Assembly: GCF_000515415.1 (NCBI RefSeq)
Contig: NZ_KI911783.1
Location: 7,923,831 to 7,987,830, forward strand
DNA: 64,000 nt
Direction: 5' to 3'
Origin: Bradyrhizobium sp. WSM1417
GTDB lineage: Bacteria; Pseudomonadota; Alphaproteobacteria; Rhizobiales; Xanthobacteraceae
Under the pieces are notes generated by a model. That model was not told where the DNA came from. It made no database searches and saw only the letters and a list, made by a program, of their open reading frames with translations. The position numbers and the translations under genes were made by a program. Below, piece by piece: positions 47,417-55,274 of this stretch (position 1 is its first letter; the number at the start of each line of letters is the position of its first letter).

Positions 47417-48910
47417 TTAAAATCGCGGGATGTCCGGAAACGCCAGCTTGCCGGCGTGGACGTGCATGCGGCCGAGCTCGGCGCAGCGATGCAGGGTCGG
47501 AAACACCTTTCCGGGATTGAGCAGGCCTTGCGCGTCGAAGGCGCATTTCAGGCGCTGCTGCTGGTTGAGGTCGATCTCGCTGAACATCTCAGGCATCAGA
47601 TCGCGCTTCTCGATTCCGACGCCGTGCTCGCCGGTGAGCACGCCGCCGAACTCGACGCAGGCGCGCAGGATGTCGGCGCCGAAGGCTTCGGCGCGCTCGA
47701 TTTCGCCGGGCTTGTTGGCGTCATAGAGGATCAGCGGATGCAGGTTACCGTCGCCGGCATGGAACACGTTGGCGCAACCGAGCTGGTATTCTTCCGATAG
47801 CTCGCGGATGCGCGCCAGCGCCTTCGGCAGCGCACCGCGTGGGATAGTGCCGTCCATGCAGAGATAGTCCGGCGAGATGCGGCCGACGGCGGGGAACGCG
47901 GCTTTCCGGCCGGCCCAGAACAGATTGCGCTCGGCCTCCGAGGTCGAGATCTGGCAGGTGGTCGAGCCGCAAGCGTTCGCAATCGCCTCGACCCGCGTGA
48001 TCAGTTCGTCGACCTCGATCTTGGGGCCGTCGAGCTCGATGATGAGAAGCGCTTCGACATCGAGCGGATAGCCGGCATGGACGAAGGCCTCCGCGGCGTG
48101 GATCGCGGGCTTGTCCATCATCTCCATGCCGCCGGGAATGATGCCGGCGCCGATGATGCGCGCCACGCATTCGCCGGCCGCCTCGACTTGCGCGAATCCG
48201 ACCATCAGCGCGCGCGCTGTTTCCGGCTTTTGCAGGATGCGCACCGTGATCTCGGTGATGACGCCGAGCAGGCCTTCGGAGCCGGTGATGACACCCATCA
48301 GGTCGTAGCCGGAGTTCTCCGCCGATTTGCCGCCGATGCGCAGGATCTCCCCGCTCATCAGCACGATCTCGCAGCCGAGCACGTTGTTGGTGGTCATGCC
48401 GTATTTCAGGCAGTGCACGCCGCCGGAATTCTCCGCGACATTGCCGCCGATCGAGCAGGCGATCTGCGAGGACGGATCCGGCGCGTAGTAGAACCCGGCA
48501 TGAGCGACGGCCTGGCTGATTGCGAGGTTGGTGACGCCGGGTTCGGTGACGACGGCGCGGTTGTCGAAATCGATCTCGCGGATGCGCTTGAACTTGCCGA
48601 GCCCCAGGAGCACGCCGTCTTCCAGTGGCAGCGCGCCGCCGGACAGCGAGGTGCCGGAGCCGCGCGGCACCACCTTGATGCCCTGCCCTGCACAATATTT
48701 CAGGACGAGCGAAACCTGCTCGGTCGTGTCGGGCAGCACCACGACCATCGGCGGCTGCCGATAGGCCGTCAATCCGTCGGATTCATAGGCCCGCATCTCG
48801 GCAGGCGTATCGATCACGCCTTCGCCCGGCACGATTGCACGCAATGCAGCCACGATTTCGGCGCGGCGCGCGAGCACGGCCTGGTCACTCGCGGGCATCA
48901 TGATGGCCAT
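47417..48910 (-). CDS. glcD: Glycolate oxidase catalytic subunit GlcD
   Basis: The 497-residue FAD enzyme (family FAD_binding_4 plus FAD-oxidase_C). The first domain shows KVVPRGSGTSLSGGALPLEDGVLLGLG, SSQIACSIGGNVAENSGGVHCLKYG and VITGSEGLLGVITEITVRI; the second has the C-terminal FHAGDGNLHPLILYD and GGVLTGEHGVGIEKRDLM. D-lactate dehydrogenases are close relatives, but the glcE-glcF neighbours make glycolate oxidase much more likely. AAGGAAAT lies before the ATG. First gene of the glcDEF cluster. Confidence 0.96.
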   Translation of the reverse strand: MAIMMPASDQAVLARRAEIVAALRAIVPGEGVIDTPAEMRAYESDGLTAYRQPPMVVVLPDTTEQVSLVLKYCAGQGIKVVPRGSGTSLSGGALPLEDGVLLGLGKFKRIREIDFDNRAVVTEPGVTNLAISQAVAHAGFYYAPDPSSQIACSIGGNVAENSGGVHCLKYGMTTNNVLGCEIVLMSGEILRIGGKSAENSGYDLMGVITGSEGLLGVITEITVRILQKPETARALMVGFAQVEAAGECVARIIGAGIIPGGMEMMDKPAIHAAEAFVHAGYPLDVEALLIIELDGPKIEVDELITRVEAIANACGSTTCQISTSEAERNLFWAGRKAAFPAVGRISPDYLCMDGTIPRGALPKALARIRELSEEYQLGCANVFHAGDGNLHPLILYDANKPGEIERAEAFGADILRACVEFGGVLTGEHGVGIEKRDLMPEMFSEIDLNQQQRLKCAFDAQGLLNPGKVFPTLHRCAELGRMHVHAGKLAFPDIPRF

Positions 48911-49182
48911 AATATTTCCTTCACGGCAGATCCTTCGGCCGAGGCCGTACGATCGATTTGTCGCGGTAAATCAACCACGTCCGCGGTGGTTTGGGTAGGC
49001 CATCCGAAAGTCGGATCGACGATCTTGCGCGAGTTCGCTCTGGGACAAGTAGGAAATCGTGAAACCTGCCATGGTTTGGCGGCTTGTCCAATCCGAGCAG
49101 GCCTGCCAAAACCAGCAGGTCCGACGATTGCCGATCAGGCAAGCAACTGACCAGCCCCCAGGGAAGAGACGAAGAGCACCCG

Positions 49183-49578
49183 ATGACAAAACTGATTTTT
49201 GGCGCATTGACCATCCTCACCGCGATTGCCACCGCACCAAGCGCGATGGCGCAGGACGTTGCGGCCGGCAAATCTTCGTTCAACAAATGCCTGGCCTGTC
49301 ACGCGATCGGCGAAGGCGCCAAGAACAAGGTTGGCCCCGAACTCAACGGCCTTGACGGCCGCAAGTCCGGCACCGCGCCGGACTACAATTATTCCGACGC
49401 CAACAAGAATTCCGGCATCACCTGGAACGAGGCCGTGTTCAAGGAATACATCAAGGACCCCAAGGCCAAGATCCCCGGCACCAAGATGGCGTTCGCCGGC
49501 ATCAAGAACGAGACCGAGATCAACAACCTCTGGGCCTACGTGTCGCAGTTCGACAAGGACGGGAAGATCAAGCAGTAA
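49183..49578 (+). CDS. Class I c-type cytochrome (cytochrome c2/c550-like)
   Basis: A 131-residue periplasmic electron carrier. Signal peptide MTKLIFGALTILTAIATAPS ending AMAQ, then heme site FNKCLACHAIGEG (CxxCH) and the axial methionine in IPGTKMAFAGIKN. Contains GPELNGLDGRKSGTAPDYNYSDANKNSGITW, as in cytochrome c2. It probably shuttles electrons between bc1-type complexes and oxidases. Followed by a strong terminator, so it is monocistronic. Neighbouring glycolate oxidase genes are on the other strand. Confidence 0.95.
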   Translation: MTKLIFGALTILTAIATAPSAMAQDVAAGKSSFNKCLACHAIGEGAKNKVGPELNGLDGRKSGTAPDYNYSDANKNSGITWNEAVFKEYIKDPKAKIPGTKMAFAGIKNETEINNLWAYVSQFDKDGKIKQ

Positions 49579-49593
49579 GCGCGACGGGCGGCC

Positions 49594-49633
49594 GCTGGAG
49601 CTTCGGTTCTGAACCGAAGCTCCAGCTTCTTGT
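49594..49633 (+). terminator. Rho-independent terminator after the cytochrome c gene
   Basis: Perfect 15-bp stem GCTGGAGCTTCGGTT (49594-49608) / AACCGAAGCTCCAGC (49612-49626), loop CTG, then TTCTTGTTTT. Confidence 0.93.
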
Positions 49634-49684
49634 TTTGACGCGTTTTCTTCACGCGAACCGGTATCCACTTCGCTCGCAAACGCT

Positions 49685-50641
49685 CTAATCGGCGGCCGCC
49701 CGCGCCGGGACGATTTTCCCGATCATCGTCTCGATCTCGGTCTTCACGAGATCGGGCACCGCGTTCTGCACCATGTGGCCGAGATCGGGCAGCACGATCA
49801 GCTTGGCATTCTGCACGGTGGCGGCGAACGGGCGCGCGTGAATGGCGGTCTTCACGGTCTTGTCGGGCTCGCCGGCGATGATCGTGACCGGCGCCGATAT
49901 CTCGCCGTAACGCGCGACCTGCGCGGCGACCGCTTCCTTCAGCGTCACCAGATCATAGGCATTTGCGATGAACTCGCGCGGGCGCAGCAGCAGCGGCGTC
50001 GCGGAGTCCTGCACGAAACCATCCGGCATCATTTGCGGCAGGAAGACGTTGCGCGCGCCGGGCTCGCTCAGGAAATAGCCCAGCGGCAGGGTTATGGTGT
50101 AGGCGAGCAGCGGGCCGATCACGGGCGTTGCGATGATCTCGTTGTAGCGGCCGACGCCGCCGCGCCAGGGATGGGTGACGGGCGCGAGCATCACAAGGCC
50201 CGCGACGCGGCCGGGATGATCGAGCGCCAGCCGCGCGCCGAGCGCGCCGCTCCAGGAATGCACCACGAACACCGCGCGATCGATCCCGAGCTTGCCGAGC
50301 GCCTCATCGATCATCCGCGCCTGGACCTCGGGCGTCGAATCCTGCCGCCGCGCCCGCGTGCTCCAGCCGTGACCGGGACGGTCGATCAAGATGACGCGAT
50401 GGTTCCTGGCGAGGAGATCGCCGAGCGGCCGCCGCATCGCTTCGAGGTTGGAGCTCGCGCCGTGCAGCATCACGACCGGCAGGCCCGAATCGCGCGGGCC
50501 GATATCGACGAGGTGAAGCACGGCACCATCGACCTCGATCATTCGGCCCTGCGGTGGAAACGCGCGCTGCACGGCGAGGACGCCGGCCTGCGTGACCAGC
50601 GCCAGCACAAGCAGCGCGGTCACGACTGACATCACGATCAT
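49685..50641 (-). CDS. Alpha/beta hydrolase with membrane-anchored N-terminus
   Basis: From MIVMSVVTALLVLALVTQAG the 318-residue protein has an N-terminal hydrophobic anchor. The hydrolase domain contains VVMLHGASSNLE, ILIDRPGHGWS, a nucleophile elbow VHSWSGALG (Ser-Trp-Ser-Gly in place of G-x-S-x-G), an acid in AGEPDKTV and a base in LPDLGHMVQN. Upstream in-frame codons to 50755 exist but look like intergenic text. Cannot assign a substrate; haloperoxidase- or lactonase-like enzymes have similar sequences. It is alone on the minus strand. Confidence 0.84.
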   Translation of the reverse strand: MIVMSVVTALLVLALVTQAGVLAVQRAFPPQGRMIEVDGAVLHLVDIGPRDSGLPVVMLHGASSNLEAMRRPLGDLLARNHRVILIDRPGHGWSTRARRQDSTPEVQARMIDEALGKLGIDRAVFVVHSWSGALGARLALDHPGRVAGLVMLAPVTHPWRGGVGRYNEIIATPVIGPLLAYTITLPLGYFLSEPGARNVFLPQMMPDGFVQDSATPLLLRPREFIANAYDLVTLKEAVAAQVARYGEISAPVTIIAGEPDKTVKTAIHARPFAATVQNAKLIVLPDLGHMVQNAVPDLVKTEIETMIGKIVPARAAAD

Positions 50642-50966
50642 GGATGGAATCCGGGCGATCCAGGGCACAGGGCAGTTACGTGGCTTGCGGGCGACAGTTT
50701 CGCCCGGGGAGCCCCCGCGCTCCACTTGAAATGCCGGGGCTGTGGATATGTGCATAATTCAAGCGGGAAAAACGCAACGAAATCAATACTGCTCCCCGCA
50801 GCACGCAGGCTTCGAAACAGCTTCATGCAGTCGTCATCGCGGCTTCCTTATAATCGCCACGGTCGGTTCCGCCATTTAGACGCAGGTGGGCGCCGATCCT
50901 GCTCGCAACCTCGGGGATGCGGGAAAGACCGGCAGGATTTATCCTGATTTGAACCGGAGAATTTCG
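50642..50966. promoter_or_regulatory. Gap upstream of the small 60-aa gene, with a TATAAT box
   Basis: A 325-bp region. TATAAT at 50849-50854 is a perfect -10 box on the plus strand, although no good -35 lies 16-18 bases upstream, and the downstream gene starts 113 bases later. The rest shows no structure I can name. Confidence 0.45.
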
Positions 50967-51149
50967 ATGAGCCTGAGATCCAAAGACACTGCGATCGACG
51001 AGATCGTGGCAAGCTGCCACGGCGACCTGCGCGGTGCCGTGCGCGCGCTGCTGCTGATCAACGAGCATCTCGAGACGGAGCTTGCAAAGGCCTACGCCGC
51101 AGCGGTCGATCGCGGCCTCGCCGAGCGCGAAGGCAGCGTTTTGCACTAG
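50967..51149 (+). CDS. Small hypothetical protein, 60 residues
   Basis: MSLRSKDTAIDEIVASCHGD then LRGAVRALLLINEHLETELAKAYAAAVDRGLAERE: helical, amphipathic, one cysteine. CGGAGA ribosome site 8 bases upstream. A longer frame to 50886 has an implausible extension. Related small proteins are common in Bradyrhizobium. No function known. Confidence 0.72.
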   Translation: MSLRSKDTAIDEIVASCHGDLRGAVRALLLINEHLETELAKAYAAAVDRGLAEREGSVLH

Positions 51150-51161
51150 GTTGCTGTCGAC

Positions 51162-51422
51162 CTAGTTCGTGCTGTCCTCGTCCTTTTCCTCCTCAGGCGT
51201 GGGTGCGGGACAGGCGCGGATGGTCGAACGGGCAAGCTTGGCGTCGGCCTTCGATTTGTAAGGACCGTCACCGAACCAGACATCGCCGATGATCACGGGA
51301 TTGCTGGTCACGATGTTGCATTTTCCGGTGGCGCGATTGCCGACCACCCAGAACAGTCCGTCGGCGAGGCTCGCCGTGCCCGACGCCAGCAGCAATATAC
51401 CTGCAAAGATCAAACGCTTCAT
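51162..51422 (-). CDS. Small exported hypothetical protein, 86 residues
   Basis: Signal peptide MKRLIFAGILLLASGTASLA, then a small mature domain GLFWVVGNRATGKCNIVTSNPVIIGDVWFGDGPYKSKADAKLARSTIRACP and an acidic tail (PEEEKDEDSTN). Two cysteines suggest one disulfide. The domain recurs in many Bradyrhizobium genomes. Start at the ATG 51422; a longer frame is rejected. Confidence 0.8.
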   Translation of the reverse strand: MKRLIFAGILLLASGTASLADGLFWVVGNRATGKCNIVTSNPVIIGDVWFGDGPYKSKADAKLARSTIRACPAPTPEEEKDEDSTN

Positions 51423-51546
51423 GGCTGTGCTCCCGCCATGAAGGTAGGCCTGCGGCGGGGCAACCCATATCCCTCGTAACGCGGCGCGTGTCATCGTGGT
51501 TAATCGGCTTGCGCCGCATTCGCTCGAGCAATGATCGACTTGCCCG

Positions 51547-52185
51547 CTAAATATCGCGGCCTTCGACCTTCTCGGTCAGCGCCTTGACCTGGTCGGGGAT
51601 CTTCTCGAGGTGCGGGTTGACGGCGAGCGCCTTGCGGTAGGCTTCGAGCGCGCGCTTTTCGTCGCCGACCTCCTGCATGATCATGCCGAGGCCTGCGAGC
51701 GCGCCGAAATGGCGGGGCTCACGGATCAACACCTCGCGGATGTCGGCGAGCGAGCGGCCATAATCGTTCTGCATGTAGTAGAGCGTCGCGCGACGATTCC
51801 AGGCCTCGATGTAGTCGGGCCTGAGCTTGACCACCGAATCCAGCAGCTTGATCGCAACCTCGATCTTCTTTGCGTCGACCGCGGTCTTGGCCCGCGCCAT
51901 CAATAGCGCCGCGGTGTCGCTCGGGGTCTGGATCCAGATCGCCCAGATCCGCGCCTCGACATGCTTGGCGCTGGCCTCGTCGGGCGCAGCTTTCAGCGCG
52001 CCGAACAGGAAATCGAGATTCTTGGTGCGATCGACCTTGGGCAGCTTGGCCGGCGCTTCCGGAAGTTTCTTCTGCTTGCCGGGCGGGGCCGGCGGATCAG
52101 CCTGCGCCAGCGCCGGAGCGAAGCCGGCAGCTCCCAGTACGAGGGCCAGACACAGGGTGCGCGCGACGAAGAATCTCACTGCCAT
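51547..52185 (-). CDS. Exported tetratricopeptide repeat protein
   Basis: A 212-residue protein. Signal peptide MAVRFFVARTLCLALVLGAA ending ALAQ, a Pro/Lys linker, then TPR-like helical pairs from about residue 60 (PDEASAKHVEARIWAIW, PSDTAALLMARAKTAV, AIKLLDSVVKLRPDYIEAWNRRATLYYMQNDYGRSLADIREVL, ALAGLGMIMQEVGDEKRALEAYRKALAVNPHL). The role is protein-protein contact in the periplasm. Downstream minus-strand neighbours are small exported proteins. Confidence 0.85.
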   Translation of the reverse strand: MAVRFFVARTLCLALVLGAAGFAPALAQADPPAPPGKQKKLPEAPAKLPKVDRTKNLDFLFGALKAAPDEASAKHVEARIWAIWIQTPSDTAALLMARAKTAVDAKKIEVAIKLLDSVVKLRPDYIEAWNRRATLYYMQNDYGRSLADIREVLIREPRHFGALAGLGMIMQEVGDEKRALEAYRKALAVNPHLEKIPDQVKALTEKVEGRDI

Positions 52186-52292
52186 GGTCCAAGTCTAAAC
52201 GCGCAAAGCCGCCCTTGCAAAGCAGGGGCGGCGTCAAACTCGTGTGAGACCGTGGTCTTGCGGGGCGCGCGCGGGCGTCCGGCAGGGCGAAA

Positions 52293-52418
52293 TCAGCCCT
52301 GGCGAGCCTTGAAGCGGCGCTGCACCTTGTTGATCACATAGACCCGGCCCTTGCGGCGGACCAGGCGGTTGGCGCGATGGCGACCGCGCAGCGATTTCAG
52401 CGAGTTACGGACCTTCAT
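52293..52418 (-). CDS. rpmJ: 50S ribosomal protein L36 (cysteine-free type)
   Basis: A 41-residue protein: [20 protein letters not shown] then [21 protein letters not shown]. The conserved core (K-V-R, R-R-K-G-R-x-Y-V-I-N, R-F-K-A-R-Q-G) is L36. It lacks all four zinc ligands of the CxxC-type L36, so it is the zinc-independent (C-minus) form. It is a lone gene and not in an S10/spc operon. Confidence 0.93.
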   Translation of the reverse strand: MKVRNSLKSLRGRHRANRLVRRKGRVYVINKVQRRFKARQG

Positions 52419-52595
52419 GGCAGAATCCTGAACGTTCGAAAGGCCGTGTTCGGCACTACCGTTTCGGCACGCGCGAATGAGGCAAAATGAGATTTTCCCG
52501 CTGGCGGACTGACCGCCCGGGACGGGGCGGTTCTTAAGGCATGGGAGGACCGGATGTCAATGTTAACTGCCCCGATCCCACCCACCAAATTCTGG

Positions 52596-52617
52596 AAAAC
52601 AACCCCATGCAAAGTAG
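52596..52617. repeat. Short shared motif (AACCCCATGC element), copy 2
   Basis: 21 of 22 bases match the copy at 6416-6437, in the same orientation. It lies in the rpmJ/amidohydrolase intergenic region. Confidence 0.55.
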
Positions 52618-52657
52618 AAGCGGCCGGATCGGCCCAATCTGGCTCGGACGATGCCTG

Positions 52658-52687
52658 TCCTACAACGCCTTGTCCCACAATGCCTTG
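52658..52687 (+). promoter_or_regulatory. 15-bp direct repeat before a TATAAT box
   Basis: Two adjacent 15-bp copies with two mismatches (TCCTACAACGCCTTG / TCCCACAATGCCTTG) end 17 bp before the TATAAT. They could be a tandem activator/repressor site. Confidence 0.5.
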
Positions 52688-52739
52688 CCAAATTCGTTAT
52701 ATCATATAATCAATTCGGCAACCCGTCGGGAGGAAACCC

Positions 52740-53624
52740 ATGCCGAAGCTGAAGCTGCCGAACATCGACCACGTCGTCGCCATCGACATCCATACCCACG
52801 CCGAGGAGCCCTGCGGCACCCATCCCGACGACGGCTATGACGATTTTCAGGCGCAGATGGCGGACTATTTCAAGTCGCCGCACAAGCATCCGCCGACCGT
52901 GCCGGAGACCGCCGCCTACTATCGATCCAAGAACATCGCCGCGGTGATCTTCCCGGTCGACGCCGAGCGCGAGACCGGCTTCCGCCGCTACAAGAATGAG
53001 GAGATGCTGGAGATCGCCTCCGACCATCTCGACGTCCTCATCCCCTTCGTCTCGATCGACCCGCACAAGGGCAAGCTCGGGGTGCGCGAGGCGCGCAAGC
53101 TGATCGAGGAATACGGGGTGCGCGGCTTCAAATTCCATCCGACCATGCAGGGCTTCTACGCCAACGACCGCATGGCCTATCCGCTCTATGAAGAGATCAA
53201 CAATGGCGGCGCGATCGCGCTGTTCCACACCGGCCAGACCGGCGTCGGCTCGGGCATGCCCGGCGGCATGGGGATGCGGCTGAAATATTCCAACCCGATG
53301 TACATGGATGACGTCGCGGCTGATTTCCCGGACCTGAAGATCATTCTCGCCCATCCCTCCTTCCCCTGGCAGGAAGAAGCGCTGTCGGTCGCGACCCACA
53401 AGCCGAACGTCTACATCGACCTCTCGGGCTGGTCGCCGAAATATTTCCCGCCGATCCTGGTGCGCTACATCAACTCGATCCTGCAGGACAAGATGCTGTT
53501 CGGTTCGGACTGGCCGGTGATCACGCCCGATCGCTGGCTGTCGGATTTCGCCAAGATCGAGATCCGCGACGAGATCCGGCCGAAGGTGCTGAAGGCCAAC
53601 GCGCGCAAGCTGCTGGGGATCTAG
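52740..53624 (+). CDS. Amidohydrolase-family protein
   Basis: A 294-residue TIM-barrel hydrolase of the Amidohydro_2 group. Metal ligands and catalytic residues: HTH in AIDIHTHAEEP, FKFHPTMQGFYAND, IALFHTGQTG, IILAHPSFPWQEE and the Asp in MLFGSDWPVITP. Members include decarboxylases and hydrolases of aromatic-acid degradation; one related enzyme acts in p-coumarate breakdown of R. palustris. The substrate is not deducible here. Strong ribosome site GGGAGGAA; the gene stands alone behind the TATAAT box. Confidence 0.88.
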   Translation: MPKLKLPNIDHVVAIDIHTHAEEPCGTHPDDGYDDFQAQMADYFKSPHKHPPTVPETAAYYRSKNIAAVIFPVDAERETGFRRYKNEEMLEIASDHLDVLIPFVSIDPHKGKLGVREARKLIEEYGVRGFKFHPTMQGFYANDRMAYPLYEEINNGGAIALFHTGQTGVGSGMPGGMGMRLKYSNPMYMDDVAADFPDLKIILAHPSFPWQEEALSVATHKPNVYIDLSGWSPKYFPPILVRYINSILQDKMLFGSDWPVITPDRWLSDFAKIEIRDEIRPKVLKANARKLLGI

Positions 53625-53645
53625 GCGCGTACTCGTCAGCGCATC

Positions 53646-53675
53646 GAGGGCTTCGACGCTGCTATCGAAGCCCTC
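53646..53675 (+). terminator. Hairpin after the amidohydrolase gene
   Basis: Stem GAGGGCTTCGA (53646-53656) / TCGAAGCCCTC (53665-53675), 8-base loop, 11 bp perfect. No T-run follows, so it may be a weak terminator or a stability element. Confidence 0.65.
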
Positions 53676-53738
53676 ATGCTCAGGCCTTCAAGGCCTAAGA
53701 CTTTGGCGCGGTGAGTCCGATGGCCGCGTTGCGTGCGA

Positions 53739-54086
53739 TCAGTTCACGCTTGCCAGATAGCCCGCCAAAATTGTCCGGCTTTCGCTGAGCGTCTCGATAC
53801 GTTCATCGATCAGGCCGACCTGCTGCGTGAGAATTTTTCGCAGCTCGTTGCACGGCGTGAAAGCCGGATCGTTGTTCCGCACGCACGGGAGCAACCGCTT
53901 GATGGTTTCGAGCGTCATCCCGGCGCCGCCGAGCATCTTGATGCGCCGTACGGTTTCCTCTTCGGCCATGCCATAGTCGCGATAGCCGGAGTTCGTCCGC
54001 AGGGGCGCGAGCAGTCCTTCGCCTTCGTAGTAGCGCAGCATTCGGACGCTGACCCCCGTCCGCCGGGAGAGTTCGCCGATTTTCAT
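53739..54086 (-). CDS. MerR-family transcriptional regulator
   Basis: A 115-residue one-domain regulator: HTH with MKIGELSRRTGVSVRMLRYY and EGEGLLAPLRTNSGYRDYG, then a dimerisation helix (TLETIKRLLPCVRNNDPAFTPCNELRKILTQQ...). The helix has two cysteines (positions about 68 and 79) which may sense electrophiles or metals. It starts 85 bases from the divergent alcohol dehydrogenase; the palindrome between the two genes is almost surely its operator. Confidence 0.93.
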   Translation of the reverse strand: MKIGELSRRTGVSVRMLRYYEGEGLLAPLRTNSGYRDYGMAEEETVRRIKMLGGAGMTLETIKRLLPCVRNNDPAFTPCNELRKILTQQVGLIDERIETLSESRTILAGYLASVN

Positions 54087-54096
54087 CTGAAGCCTC

Positions 54097-54127
54097 TTGA
54101 CCCTGACAGTACTGTCAGACCTTACAG
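54097..54127 (+). promoter_or_regulatory. MerR-type promoter/operator before the alcohol dehydrogenase
   Basis: Perfect 16-bp palindrome CTGACAGTACTGTCAG (54103-54118) lies between a -35 TTGACC (54097-54102) and a -10-like TTACAG (54122-54127). The spacer is 19 bp, the over-long spacer typical of MerR-regulated promoters, which MerR distorts to activate transcription. Confidence 0.88.
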
Positions 54128-54170
54128 ACTTTGCTCGTCCAAGTGAACGCCACTTGTGAAGGGAGCAACG

Positions 54171-55181
54171 ATGAAAGCCTACCATTTGAATGGCCATGCT
54201 GGTGCTGGCCGCCTTGCGCGCGTCGAAATCAGCAAACCCGAGCCCACCAATGGCGAGGTCCGCATTCGGGTCGAAGCGGCAAGTCTGAATTACCGCGACC
54301 TCCTGATCCTCGACCGTGCAGGCCAAGGCGAGCTCAAGGGCCGCGTGCCACTCTCCGACGGCGCGGGTGTCGTCGACGCCATCGGCGCCGACGTCTCGCA
54401 ATGGCGGCTCGGAGACCGAGTCGCGGCATCGTTCTTCCGCGATTGGATATCGGGGCCGTTCAACTCCAGCTATATTCCGTCATCCCTCGGTGGCAACACG
54501 ATGGACGGAATGCTGGCTGAGTATGTCGTGCTGCCGGCGACCGCGCTGGTCTCAGTGCCGGCCCATCTGTCCGCGGTGGAGGCAGCGACCCTGCCCTGTG
54601 CCGGCGTTACGGCTTTCCATGGCCTCATCGCACGCGGCGGGATGCGCAAAGGCGACACGCTGTTGGTCCAGGGAACAGGCGGCGTCGCGCTGTTCGGGCT
54701 TCAATTCGCAGCGGCGCTGGGGGCGCGTGCGATCGTGATATCCTCCTCGGATGAAAAACTCGCCCGCGCCAAGGCGCTGGGCGGCTCGATCCTCATCAAC
54801 TACCGCGACACGCCTGACTGGGATGTCGCCCTGATGAAGGCGACGAATGGCGCCGGGGCCAGTCATATCCTCGAACTTGGCGGTCCCGGCACCTATGATC
54901 GATCTCTGCGATCGGTCGCTTCGGGTGGCAAGATCGTCCAGATTGGCGTCTTGACGGGGTTCGGTCCCAAGCCCGACCTCGCGCGCCTTCAGTGGGAGAA
55001 TGCCGACATCATCGGTGTCACCGTCGGATCGGTCGAACACTTTGCCGCGATGAATCGCTTCCTGACCGAACACGCGATCCATCCGATCGTGGATCGGGTC
55101 TACAGCTTCGACGAGGCACCCGAAGCATATGCGCACCTCCGGACCGGCTCGCATTTCGGCAAGATCGTGATCAGGCTTTAG
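54171..55181 (+). CDS. NAD(P)-dependent alcohol dehydrogenase / zinc-free quinone reductase-like (MDR family)
   Basis: A 336-residue medium-chain dehydrogenase. MKAYHLNGHAGAGRLARVEI starts the GroES-like domain, with VEAASLNYRDLLILDRAGQG, and the Rossmann part has LLVQGTGGVALFGLQFAAALGA and HILELGGPGTYDRSL. The zinc-binding residues of classical ADH are absent, so it is of the quinone oxidoreductase/crotonyl-type MDR group. GAAGGGAG ribosome site. Under MerR control with the operator described, which suggests a role in aldehyde, quinone or electrophile detoxification. Confidence 0.92.
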   Translation: MKAYHLNGHAGAGRLARVEISKPEPTNGEVRIRVEAASLNYRDLLILDRAGQGELKGRVPLSDGAGVVDAIGADVSQWRLGDRVAASFFRDWISGPFNSSYIPSSLGGNTMDGMLAEYVVLPATALVSVPAHLSAVEAATLPCAGVTAFHGLIARGGMRKGDTLLVQGTGGVALFGLQFAAALGARAIVISSSDEKLARAKALGGSILINYRDTPDWDVALMKATNGAGASHILELGGPGTYDRSLRSVASGGKIVQIGVLTGFGPKPDLARLQWENADIIGVTVGSVEHFAAMNRFLTEHAIHPIVDRVYSFDEAPEAYAHLRTGSHFGKIVIRL

Positions 55182-55274
55182 AAACGAGGGGCCCAGTTCG
55201 CGTTTCCGTGTTGGATCGATACCGCGGCGCCTTGTATACTCCCTGGACCGCAACGATCCCGGAGGACAGGTCAA

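Larger units (their letters stand above)
52419..52739. promoter_or_regulatory. Divergent intergenic region rpmJ / amidohydrolase
   Basis: 321 bp. It contains the AACCCCATGC motif (copy 2, 52596-52617), a 15-bp direct repeat (52658-52672 and 52673-52687: TCCTACAACGCCTTG / TCCCACAATGCCTTG), and a perfect -10 box TATAAT (52705-52710) with a possible -35 TTGCCA at 52685 (spacing only 14). A strong GGGAGGAA ribosome site precedes the amidohydrolase start. Confidence 0.6.
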
